This document shows positions 1 to 5,143 of a DNA stretch of 5,260 nt, one piece after another. Positions within the stretch are counted from its first letter, which is position 1. Each line of letters begins with the position of its first letter. The DNA comes from Spirochaetes bacterium GWF1_49_6. GTDB taxonomy: Bacteria > Spirochaetota > Brevinematia > Brevinematales > GWF1-51-8. The stretch lies in NCBI GenBank assembly GCA_001829395.1, contig MIBD01000043.1, positions 11,359-16,618 on the forward strand, given 5' to 3'. The notes beneath the pieces were generated by a model, which was given only the letters and a program-made list of their open reading frames with translations, had not been told where the DNA came from and did no database searches. A program made the position numbers and the translations under genes.

Positions 1-149
1 AGCTGAACCTTGCTGAGCGGGCGTTCGTCGATCTGGCCGAGCCGTTCGAATACGTCGGGATGCCCCTCCGCCGACAGCCATCCGAGGAATCCCTCGACAG
101 GGTGGCATAGGTCTTTGAAAAAATCGACGATTTCGTCACGTTTCGCCAC
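1..149 (-). CDS. N-terminal part of an unrecognised protein, cut by the left window edge
   Basis: The minus strand is open from the window edge to base 149 and encodes 49 residues with host-like GC-rich codons. I do not recognise the family. The visible part reads as a soluble, acidic, helix-prone N-terminus (VAKRDEIVDFFKDL, then a GFLGWLSAEGHP stretch), with no signal peptide or membrane segment. I chose the GTG at 149-147 because AGGAG (160-156) lies 6 bases upstream. Two in-frame ATG codons further upstream are alternatives: the one at 155 touches the AGGAG with no spacing, and the one at 164 has no ribosome site. The gene is divergent from the lipoprotein gene at 784, with the repeat-rich spacer between them. 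The coding call rests on the open frame, composition and ribosome site only. Confidence 0.55.
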   Translation of the reverse strand, partial: MAKRDEIVDFFKDLCHPVEGFLGWLSAEGHPDVFERLGQIDERPLSKVQ

Positions 150-155
150 GGGCAT

Positions 156-160
156 CTCCT
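156..160 (-). promoter_or_regulatory. Ribosome binding site that decides a GTG start
   Basis: AGGAG on the minus strand, 6 bases before the GTG at 149. It sits between two in-frame ATG codons (164 and 155), neither of which it could serve at a normal spacing, so it favours GTG as the start. Confidence 0.5.
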
Positions 161-214
161 GCATGATTCGATAGATAGGGGAGGTTTCAATAACACGATA
201 ATTCCAATGATTCA

Positions 215-244
215 AGTATATGCTGAAAACCGCCCGATGGTCAT
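215..244 (-). promoter_or_regulatory. Weak candidate promoter for the left-edge gene
   Basis: On the minus strand, TATACT (220-215) matches the -10 consensus at five of six positions. ATGACC (244-239), 18 bases upstream, is a poor -35. The -35 lies inside the left arm of the inverted repeat at 237-272, so a protein bound there could block or replace -35 recognition. The predicted leader would be about 60 bases. This is a motif-only call. Confidence 0.25.
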
Positions 245-272
245 TTCCATAAAAACCATGAAAAATGACCAT
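237..272. repeat. Perfect 10-bp inverted repeat, possible operator
   Basis: ATGGTCATTT (237-246) is exactly mirrored by AAATGACCAT (263-272) across 16 bases. The dyad can continue inward with CAT (248-250) pairing ATG (258-260), leaving a 7-base loop. No T-run follows on either strand, so it does not look like an intrinsic terminator. Its position upstream of the left-edge gene suggests a regulator binding site; that role is inference. Confidence 0.5.
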
Positions 273-289
273 AAATCATAACCCATAAA
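247..289. repeat. Cluster of CCATAAA heptamers
   Basis: CCATAAA occurs at 247-253, 269-275 and 283-289, with a one-mismatch copy (CCATGAA) at 256-262. Spacings are 9, 13 and 14 bases, so this is not a regular array. The cluster overlaps the inverted repeat at 237-272. It could be a set of protein-binding half-sites or simply low-complexity AT-rich spacer. Confidence 0.35.
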
Positions 290-370
290 CGAAAAAAGGT
301 CAACTGGAAACCGGAATGCGGCGGGGGGATGGGGATAGCATGGTGGAAACTCCGTATATACATCGACTGG

Positions 371-399
371 CTCGGGATGACGTTTCGCAATGACGAAAA
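371..399. repeat. Fragment of the same dispersed-repeat family
   Basis: CTCGGGATGAC (371-381) is followed directly by CGCAATGAC (386-394). Both resemble the outer ends of the adjacent element (CGCAATGAC at 495-503). They look like eroded ends of one or two further copies lying head to tail beside the main element. Confidence 0.4.
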
Positions 400-403
400 G
401 GAC

Positions 404-504
404 TGTCACCGCGAGCCGTGAGGCGAAGCGGTCTATCGGATATTTTAAATAGATTGCTTCTACCGCGCTTCAAATATTTTTTATTGCGCGGCATCGCAAT
501 GACT
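404..504. repeat. MITE-like dispersed inverted-repeat element
   Basis: The left end GTCACCGCGAG (405-415) and the right end, read in reverse as GTCATTGCGAT, match at most positions. CGAAGCGGTCT (423-433) is likewise mirrored by AGATTGCTTC (451-460), so the whole element can fold on itself. The right arm carries an extra hairpin, CCGCGC (463-468) with GCGCGG (486-491), around an AT-rich loop. I recognise the GTCATTGCGAG...AAGCAATCT pattern as typical of short non-coding repeats scattered through many bacterial genomes. It encodes no protein and would need a transposase in trans if mobile. Copy number cannot be judged from one window. Confidence 0.65.
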
Positions 505-533
505 ATAGGGGGATGGGGAATGTGAACGATTAT

Positions 534-562
534 TTGACAGAGTCACCGGATAGATTTACAAT
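534..562 (+). promoter_or_regulatory. Sigma70-type promoter 1 of a tandem pair
   Basis: TTGACA (534-539), 17 bases, then TACAAT (557-562). This is a perfect -35 and a five-of-six -10 at ideal spacing. It lies about 30 bases beyond the dispersed repeat and points toward the lipoprotein gene, with transcription starting near 569, about 215 bases before the ATG. Confidence 0.65.
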
Positions 563-577
563 GGCGTCAAATGTGAG

Positions 578-606
578 TTGACAGATATCTCGACAAGAAT
601 TATGAT
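578..606 (+). promoter_or_regulatory. Sigma70-type promoter 2 of a tandem pair
   Basis: TTGACA (578-583), 17 bases, then TATGAT (601-606). It lies 44 bases downstream of promoter 1 in the same direction. Transcription would start near 613, giving a leader of about 170 bases before the lipoprotein ATG. No strong terminator is visible in that leader, so it probably drives the lipoprotein gene; a separate small RNA or a lost gene is also possible. Confidence 0.65.
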
Positions 607-783
607 TCAGGAGATCAATGGTACATGATACAAGCTAATGGTGTGATCGGCGAATTACATACGATTGATTAATAGCTGAATATTGCTCGTGGCATTAGTA
701 TGCTTTTATCCGGGGAAATAATTACTCATTGTTATAACCAAGGGAAGATAAGATTATAAGTTGAATAAAAAAGGAGTTTCACA

Positions 784-2196
784 ATGATATCATATTTTAT
801 GTTTTGTCGTACCTTTACATTTTGTATAATTCTGATGAGCCTGTTCTCATGTACTAATAAATCTGAAATTAAAAAAGAATTTTTATTTTTAAAAAGTGAG
901 TCCCAAAAATATCTTTCAGAAAAATGGGATTTTAAGCTTGAGACATCAGCGAATCATTCTCTTGAAAAAATAGTAAATTCTTCTTTTATTATAAGCTGTA
1001 AGAATAATTTGTTGACAGTAAGGGAAATCTATCCTTTTATTATATGGATGAACTCGAATAATATATTTCCTTCTGTAGAATTATATTCCGCAAATAGTAT
1101 AATAAAAACAAATGTGTATATCGGAACCCCTGAGCCGATTCATTACGAGGTTTTGGGTGATCCAATTGCAGTTGTTCGGTTAGAATATGAAACAAACGGT
1201 ACAATTCTAAATATGAACGAGCCTATCTTTAAAGCAGAAGCACAATTGCCTGATGGAAAATACTTTATGAGAATCGGATTATTATCACCCAAGAAAGGAT
1301 CAGTTTTAGAAATATTTACTACTTCCTATGCAAATAAGTTTCTTGATGAGCCTTTTTCTTTTGCTGACTTAAACTATCGGTATGTTAGTATAGAAATTAA
1401 AAATGGAAGTCTTGCTGATCCCGTTAGAGATTTAACATTTTTTTGCACTTCCAATAATCAATACCAATTTATATTATTAAATGAATTTGAAGATATAGAA
1501 AAGGGGGAAATATATTTTCAAGAAGTTAACGATTTTATTACTAGTTCATTATCTTTCTTAGAAAACAAATTCCATTTAATAAGAATTCCCTGTTTTGTAA
1601 ACATCATCGATAAAGCTTCGCTATATATACAAAAGGGGAATATAATACCATTTGATATTATTACTTTTGCTTATACATCCATTTATTATAATGAGTTAAA
1701 AACAAGAACAATATATTTTAGTTTTTCTTCAAAGTATCAAGATTCTTACATAGTATTTTTATCAGAAATAAAAAATGCTTTTTTTAAGTCTTCTCCGAGT
1801 GGGTTTTTAAGTGAAGGATTAAACTCATATTTAGCAGATTATTCTGCCAAAAAAACAGTTTATATGTTTAGTTCGTTGAATCCTGGTATAAAAAAGTTTC
1901 TCTTTAAATACTTCGATAAAATAAGCACCGATTATATTGGATTGGATAAGCTTATTGGTATGAAAGACATAAACGAAGCTCTTCGGAATTTCAATCCGGA
2001 AGTATCGCAGTTTTTCCTTATATTTGCAGGGGCTTTTATAAGTTATTTTATTGATGAATATGGTTATGAAAAATTTATTAAGTTTTATTATTCGCTTGAT
2101 CCGCATGATCTTGATGCAAATTCAATTAAAGAATTGGAAGAGAAGGCAGTATTACATTGGAAAGAAGCAAAAAATAACCCGGATAAAAGCAAATAA
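784..2196 (+). CDS. Predicted lipoprotein, degenerate gluzincin (peptidase MA-like) protein
   Basis: This is a 470-residue predicted lipoprotein. Residues 1-22 form a hydrophobic signal ending LMSLFS before Cys23, an acceptable though loose lipobox, so the mature protein should be membrane-anchored outside the cytoplasm. Residues 30-230 are strand-rich and unrecognised. The C-terminal half resembles gluzincin peptidases of the peptidase MA-like type: FLSEGLNSYLADY (341-353) matches the usual WLSEGLAxYxA segment, and FISYFIDEYGYEKFIKFY (418-435) matches the family's conserved late helix. At the expected HExxH position the protein has SEIKN (327-331), so both zinc-ligand histidines are absent and catalysis is unlikely. 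The start has AAGGAG (771-776) at 7 bases. The gene is much richer in A/T than its neighbours, suggesting transfer. It probably forms a unit with the small gene at 2219. The lipoprotein call is good; the peptidase-fold call is tentative. Confidence 0.8.
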   Translation: MISYFMFCRTFTFCIILMSLFSCTNKSEIKKEFLFLKSESQKYLSEKWDFKLETSANHSLEKIVNSSFIISCKNNLLTVREIYPFIIWMNSNNIFPSVELYSANSIIKTNVYIGTPEPIHYEVLGDPIAVVRLEYETNGTILNMNEPIFKAEAQLPDGKYFMRIGLLSPKKGSVLEIFTTSYANKFLDEPFSFADLNYRYVSIEIKNGSLADPVRDLTFFCTSNNQYQFILLNEFEDIEKGEIYFQEVNDFITSSLSFLENKFHLIRIPCFVNIIDKASLYIQKGNIIPFDIITFAYTSIYYNELKTRTIYFSFSSKYQDSYIVFLSEIKNAFFKSSPSGFLSEGLNSYLADYSAKKTVYMFSSLNPGIKKFLFKYFDKISTDYIGLDKLIGMKDINEALRNFNPEVSQFFLIFAGAFISYFIDEYGYEKFIKFYYSLDPHDLDANSIKELEEKAVLHWKEAKNNPDKSK

Positions 2197-2218
2197 AACG
2201 AAAGGAGGAATTCAGTTA

Positions 2219-2395
2219 ATGAAAAAGAAATTCAAATTTAATGCGCAGGATTTCAAAGAGATCGACGAGTGCTTTGAAACGGAAGTTGTGGGTAATCAAT
2301 TTTACTACTATGATGGAGTTGCAAATGATGAGACGGCCTCGAACTCGGCCTCCGGTATCAGAATTCCTTCAGCTTCGAGAGGACGAAATCCCTGA
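2219..2395 (+). CDS. Small protein of unknown function (58 residues), downstream of the lipoprotein
   Basis: A strong ribosome site, AAAGGAGG (2201-2208), lies 10 bases before the ATG, and the gene starts 22 bases after the lipoprotein stop, so the two are probably translated from one transcript. I do not recognise the product. Residues 1-7 are basic (MKKKFKF), residues 9-22 are acidic (DFKEIDECFETEV) with a single Cys, and the middle carries an aromatic NQFYYYDG patch. The tail is Ser/Asn-rich and ends basic (PSASRGRNP). There is no signal peptide and no double-glycine leader. Codons are closer to the GC-rich host than to the lipoprotein gene. The last 38 bases overlap the convergent gene ending at 2358, and composition changes near 2330, so the true C-terminus may have been replaced. 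It could be an intact peptide, such as a secreted or modified precursor, or a truncated gene. Confidence 0.5.
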   Translation: MKKKFKFNAQDFKEIDECFETEVVGNQFYYYDGVANDETASNSASGIRIPSASRGRNP

Positions 2396-2732
2396 CTGCG
2401 GGGTCGATACCCCCGGAACGGGCGTCGAACTCCGGGACAATCCGCTTCTTCGGGAACAGGCCGTCGGCGACGAGGATGGGGGAACGGTGCTCGGTGGCGC
2501 TGTAACGCCCGGTGTCGATCGCGTTATGCGAGAAGCCCTCGCCGGGTTTCCATGTCAGCGCGCGGTCGGTACGGATGCCGCCGGTGTCGCTCTTCCCGTA
2601 GCAAAGCTGGAATCCCAACGGCGCGGGGCTGTTTTTATCCGCGTACCAGACGAACAGGTCGAATAGGTCGTCATTGAACCATCGGCGGAATCCCTCGCCG
2701 GGAATCTGGCGGGTATCTTTGATTTCCTTCAT
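2358..2732 (-). CDS. Conserved small protein, RQIPGEG/RRWF family, downstream copy
   Basis: This 124-residue soluble protein has no signal peptide. It belongs to an uncharacterised bacterial family that I recognise by pattern only: RQIPGEG...RRWF (8-19), FDLFVWY (24-30), GFQLCYGK (40-47), ALTW (58-61), a GFSHNAIDTG stretch, SPILVADGLFP (84-94), and a C-terminal FDARSGGIDPAVRDFV helix. The Arg, Trp, Cys and Asp-Gly residues held in common with its neighbour are candidate functional positions, but no activity is known to me. The ATG at 2732 has GGAGG (2745-2741) 8 bases upstream. The gene starts 23 bases after the stop of its paralogue, so the two are co-transcribed. Relative to that paralogue it has a short insertion (SDTGGIRTD) before ALTW. 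Its 3' end overlaps the convergent 58-residue gene by 38 bases. Confidence 0.85.
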   Translation of the reverse strand: MKEIKDTRQIPGEGFRRWFNDDLFDLFVWYADKNSPAPLGFQLCYGKSDTGGIRTDRALTWKPGEGFSHNAIDTGRYSATEHRSPILVADGLFPKKRIVPEFDARSGGIDPAVRDFVLSKLKEF

Positions 2733-2755
2733 CGGCTGAACCTCCGCATGGAGCG

Positions 2756-3118
2756 TTAGTAGTCCGAGAGTTTTTTATGAACGAATTTCTTGACGTGTTT
2801 ATCGATATCGTGGGAGCGTTCGTCGAATTCGCGCAGGGTGGCAGTTTTCGGGAAAAGCCCGTCGGCGACCAGTACAGGGGAACGGTTCGCGGCGGCGGAG
2901 TTTTCTCCGGTGTCGACCCCGTCATGCGAGAAACCGCTTTTCAGCTTCCATGTCAGCGCGTGGTCGGTCTCGATTTTCCCGTAGCAAAGCTGGAACCCGA
3001 CAGGATCGTTGTCATGCTCCTTGTCGTACCAAACGTACAGGTCGAAATACTCGTCCGTGAACCATCGCCGGTGGCCCTCGCCGGGAATCTGGCGGACGTG
3101 TTTCATTTCCTTCATCAT
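2756..3118 (-). CDS. Conserved small protein, RQIPGEG/RRWF family, upstream copy
   Basis: This 120-residue paralogue of the next gene downstream is alignable end to end: RQIPGEGHRRWF (9-20), FDLYVWYDK, GFQLCYGK, DHALTW, GFSHDGVDTG, SPVLVADGLFP and a charged C-terminal helix ending KKLSDY. The spread of identity over the full length shows a tandem duplication that has since diverged, especially at the C-terminus. Function is unknown. Two ATG codons are adjacent: the one at 3118 is 4 bases from GGGGTG (3128-3123) and the one at 3115 is 7 bases from it, so the second Met may be the real start. It is the first gene after its own promoter at 3174-3147 and lies 52 bases beyond the phosphoesterase stop on the same strand. 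Confidence 0.85.
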   Translation of the reverse strand: MMKEMKHVRQIPGEGHRRWFTDEYFDLYVWYDKEHDNDPVGFQLCYGKIETDHALTWKLKSGFSHDGVDTGENSAAANRSPVLVADGLFPKTATLREFDERSHDIDKHVKKFVHKKLSDY

Positions 3119-3146
3119 ACTTCACCCCGAATGTTTGCTTGAAAAG

Positions 3147-3174
3147 ATTATAGCACGGGAAAAAAAGATGTCAA
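3147..3174 (-). promoter_or_regulatory. Consensus sigma70-type promoter of the paralogue pair
   Basis: On the minus strand, TTGACA (3174-3169), 16 bases, then TATAAT (3152-3147): both hexamers are perfect. Transcription would start near 3140, giving a leader of about 22 bases. The -35 box contains the TGA stop of the phosphoesterase (3173-3171), so the promoter uses the very end of that gene. The spacer includes a T-rich tract. Strong constitutive expression of the pair is the likely result. Confidence 0.75.
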
Positions 3175-4031
3175 ATTTTAAGGATGGAGAGACGTTTTTT
3201 TATCCATTCGCCGAACGGTTTATCCCCCTCGCGTTCATAGTACCCGAACGGCGACATGAAGAGGGAGAGCGCACCGGAGGTATCGGGCGCGGGGATATCG
3301 AGGCTTTTTTTACGGTGATAGTGCCCGCAGAAGATGTGGGAAATTTTTGGGTTCGAGAGGATGTATTCCCCGAAGCGCGCGGACCCGTAGAACGCGGAGA
3401 AGTAATCCCATCCCGGCCTGCCGATATAGTCGACCGCCTCGCGGAACGGGAGATGGTGGAATACCGAGATAATCCTGTCGGCCTTCGCCGCCGATTTTTC
3501 GCAGTCGGCGATATACCGTTCGAGAAGCATATCCGTCAGCTCCCCGTCGGAAAGAACCCTGCCGCCGCCGTGAAACCGGACGCGCAGTTTATCCATCCAT
3601 GTGAGAAGGTGATACCGCTTTTTGGCGTAATCCTCGTCGGTAAACGGGACAAGATGGGTGCGCAGCGAGAGGTCGTACCACCCCATGCTCCCGCAGAAAA
3701 CCGTGCCGCCGTAGGGGTAGGGCTCCATCCATAACGGGTGTACCCCGTGCTCCTCACAGAGCCTGGGGAGCAGTTCGAAATATTTCCCGTCGCTCGTAAT
3801 CCCGTCCTCAGTCCATATATCGTGGTTACCGGGTACGAATAACTTGATGCACGGGATGTCGCTGAAAAACTCGAATGCCCGCCGGATATCGGCGATACTC
3901 GATGAAATATCTCCCGCGAGGATAAATATATCGGGAGGAATTTCTGCCAGACGGACGCGGATAGCGTTAACCAGTTCGGAGTTTTCAGCGGAGCTGTTAA
4001 TATGGATATCGGACGTATACGCAACTGTCAT
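3171..4031 (-). CDS. Calcineurin-like metallophosphoesterase
   Basis: This 286-residue cytoplasmic protein contains the full set of calcineurin-like phosphoesterase motifs: SDIH (Asp8, His10), AGDI (Asp41), PGNHD (Asn69, His70), FHHLP (His192/193) and CGHYH (His237, His239). These residues normally hold two divalent metals that activate water for phosphate-ester cleavage. The substrate (nucleotide, phosphoprotein, nucleic acid or phospholipid) cannot be read from the sequence. There is no signal peptide or membrane segment. Length is typical for a single-domain member. The start at 4031 places the first motif at residue 7, as usual; the ribosome site (AAAGG, about 11 bases away) is weak. Translation from another start is unlikely because stops lie just upstream. 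It is divergent from the flavodoxin/ferredoxin gene and runs toward the paralogue pair, with which it may share a transcript. Confidence 0.9.
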   Translation of the reverse strand: MTVAYTSDIHINSSAENSELVNAIRVRLAEIPPDIFILAGDISSSIADIRRAFEFFSDIPCIKLFVPGNHDIWTEDGITSDGKYFELLPRLCEEHGVHPLWMEPYPYGGTVFCGSMGWYDLSLRTHLVPFTDEDYAKKRYHLLTWMDKLRVRFHGGGRVLSDGELTDMLLERYIADCEKSAAKADRIISVFHHLPFREAVDYIGRPGWDYFSAFYGSARFGEYILSNPKISHIFCGHYHRKKSLDIPAPDTSGALSLFMSPFGYYEREGDKPFGEWIKKRLSILKI

Positions 4032-4063
4032 TTTATACCATGCCTTTACTAGAAATACATACT

Positions 4064-4097
4064 ATTATAATATAAAAATAAATCGGCAAAAATTCAA
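4064..4097 (-). promoter_or_regulatory. Candidate promoter of the phosphoesterase gene
   Basis: The minus strand offers a perfect TATAAT (4069-4064), but with only TTTTTG (4092-4087) as a -35 at 17 bases. An overlapping option is TTGAAT (4097-4092), 17 bases, TATATT (4074-4069). Either gives a leader of roughly 30-40 bases. The region is AT-rich, so chance -10 matches are likely. Confidence 0.4.
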
Positions 4098-4131
4098 GCG
4101 CACGGAAAAATATTTATTCGAATACACTGGA

Positions 4132-4160
4132 TTGACAAACGTGCCGGAATATGTAATACT
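4132..4160 (+). promoter_or_regulatory. Candidate promoter of the flavodoxin/ferredoxin gene
   Basis: A perfect TTGACA (4132-4137) is followed after 17 bases by AATACT (4155-4160), a four-of-six -10. TGTAAT (4152-4157) matches better but lies only 14 bases away. Transcription would start near 4167, about 57 bases before the ATG. The -35 is convincing and the -10 is uncertain. Confidence 0.45.
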
Positions 4161-4223
4161 GAGAGAATATAAAGTACGCATGGCAATAACATTCCGTGTC
4201 CTAACATACTATGGGGAGGCAGC

Positions 4224-5093
4224 ATGAAAATCGGAATATACGTGTTCTCCGGTACGGGCAATACCCGGATTGCGGCGGAACTTCTCACGGAGAGTTTCCG
4301 AAACAGCGGGGCGGACGCAGAGGTTATTAGTATAGAAGACTTCACTAAAAGTAAGGCTATCCCCGACCTATCGAAGTATGATATGATCGGTATCGGGTAT
4401 GCCGTGCATGCGTTCGACGCGCCGTGGCCGGCATACGATTTTATGCGTTCGCTGCCGGAGTCGCCCGGTAAACAGCTCTTCCTCTTTAAGAGCGCGGGGG
4501 ATTTCTTCTGGAACGGCGGTTCGAGCTCCAAAGTACGGCGCACCCTTGTGAAAAAAGGTTTCGACGTATTTCACGAGACCCTGTTCGTGATGCCCGCGAA
4601 CGTCTTGATGCGGTATCCCGATGCAATCATCAAGAATCTTTATACCATCGCGAAAAAGACCGCCGAGAAGTCCGCCGGGGAGATTCTCTCCGGGAGACGC
4701 GCGCTCGCTAAGAATGGGATGATTAAGCGTATCTTCACTCGGCTATTCAGCAGCGCTGAGTCGTTCGGAGTGAAGCGGATGGGGCGGAGGATGCGGGTGT
4801 CGGCGGAGTGCAATAGGTGCGGGCTATGCTGGCGGGAATGCCCTACCGGGAATATTACCGAGGGGGAGACGCGCCCCGTGTTCGGGAAAAGGTGCAGTCT
4901 GTGCATGCGGTGTATCCATCATTGCCCGAAGTACGCGATCACCCCGTGGCTGAAATTTTTCAGACTGAAGGAACCGTATAATATGAAGAAAATAGTCGCC
5001 GATAAAACTATCCCCGATGACGCGCTGAAAAGCGTCGATAAGGGGTTCTATAAACGTTACCGCGGGTACTTCGAGAAGCGGGGACTGCTGTAG
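4224..5093 (+). CDS. EFR1-type protein: flavodoxin domain fused to a 2x[4Fe-4S] ferredoxin
   Basis: This 289-residue protein is predicted to move electrons within one chain. Residues 1-150 are flavodoxin-like: the FMN phosphate-binding loop is FSGTGNT (8-14), followed by a GIGYAVHAFDAPWPA segment where the family often binds flavin. Residues 192-240 form a bacterial ferredoxin with two CX2CX2CX3CP motifs (Cys196/199/202/206 and Cys224/227/230/234), enough for two [4Fe-4S] clusters. A basic linker (168-191) joins the halves, and a 50-residue C-terminal tail follows. There is no signal or membrane segment, so it is cytoplasmic. Length and order match the EFR1 family. The physiological partner is unknown; anaerobic metabolism is the usual setting. 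GGGGAGG (4213-4219) lies 4 bases from the ATG. It stands alone on the plus strand, divergent from the phosphoesterase gene. Confidence 0.92.
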   Translation: MKIGIYVFSGTGNTRIAAELLTESFRNSGADAEVISIEDFTKSKAIPDLSKYDMIGIGYAVHAFDAPWPAYDFMRSLPESPGKQLFLFKSAGDFFWNGGSSSKVRRTLVKKGFDVFHETLFVMPANVLMRYPDAIIKNLYTIAKKTAEKSAGEILSGRRALAKNGMIKRIFTRLFSSAESFGVKRMGRRMRVSAECNRCGLCWRECPTGNITEGETRPVFGKRCSLCMRCIHHCPKYAITPWLKFFRLKEPYNMKKIVADKTIPDDALKSVDKGFYKRYRGYFEKRGLL

Positions 5094-5143
5094 GTTAGCA
5101 TAGATATATGGGATGTCGACCTAATAGAGTGGAATGATAGTAT

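Larger units (their letters stand above)
324..519. repeat. 12-bp direct repeat flanking the dispersed-repeat region
   Basis: GGGGGATGGGGA occurs at 324-335 and again at 508-519, on either side of the GTCA..GCGA repeat material. Both copies are preceded by AATG at a similar distance (315-318 and 498-501). This may mark duplicated ends of a composite repeat rather than a target-site duplication, which would normally be shorter. The G-rich, low-complexity sequence lowers the weight of the match. Confidence 0.45.

Noticed and set aside
212..494. Minus-strand open frames of about 65 codons in the spacer
   Set aside because: They run through the dispersed repeat and the inverted repeat. Their peptides (for example the RHCE..SRASRCI type) are the familiar false translation of such repeats, and no good ribosome site precedes them.
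2400..2413. GGGGT-CGAT-ACCCC hairpin just after the 58-residue gene, considered as its terminator
   Set aside because: There is no following T-run, and the sequence lies inside a conserved coding region of the convergent gene, where GC-rich palindromes arise easily.
2241..2666. A 141-codon plus-strand open frame
   Set aside because: It starts inside the 58-residue gene in another frame and is otherwise antisense to a clearly conserved gene.
3009..3734. A 241-codon plus-strand open frame opposite the phosphoesterase
   Set aside because: It is antisense to a gene with complete metallophosphoesterase motifs; its product shows no recognisable domain, and the frame is open because of GC-rich codons on the other strand.
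4094..4906. Several minus-strand open frames across the flavodoxin/ferredoxin gene
   Set aside because: They are antisense to a gene with an FMN loop and eight cluster cysteines, and their translations show no family pattern.
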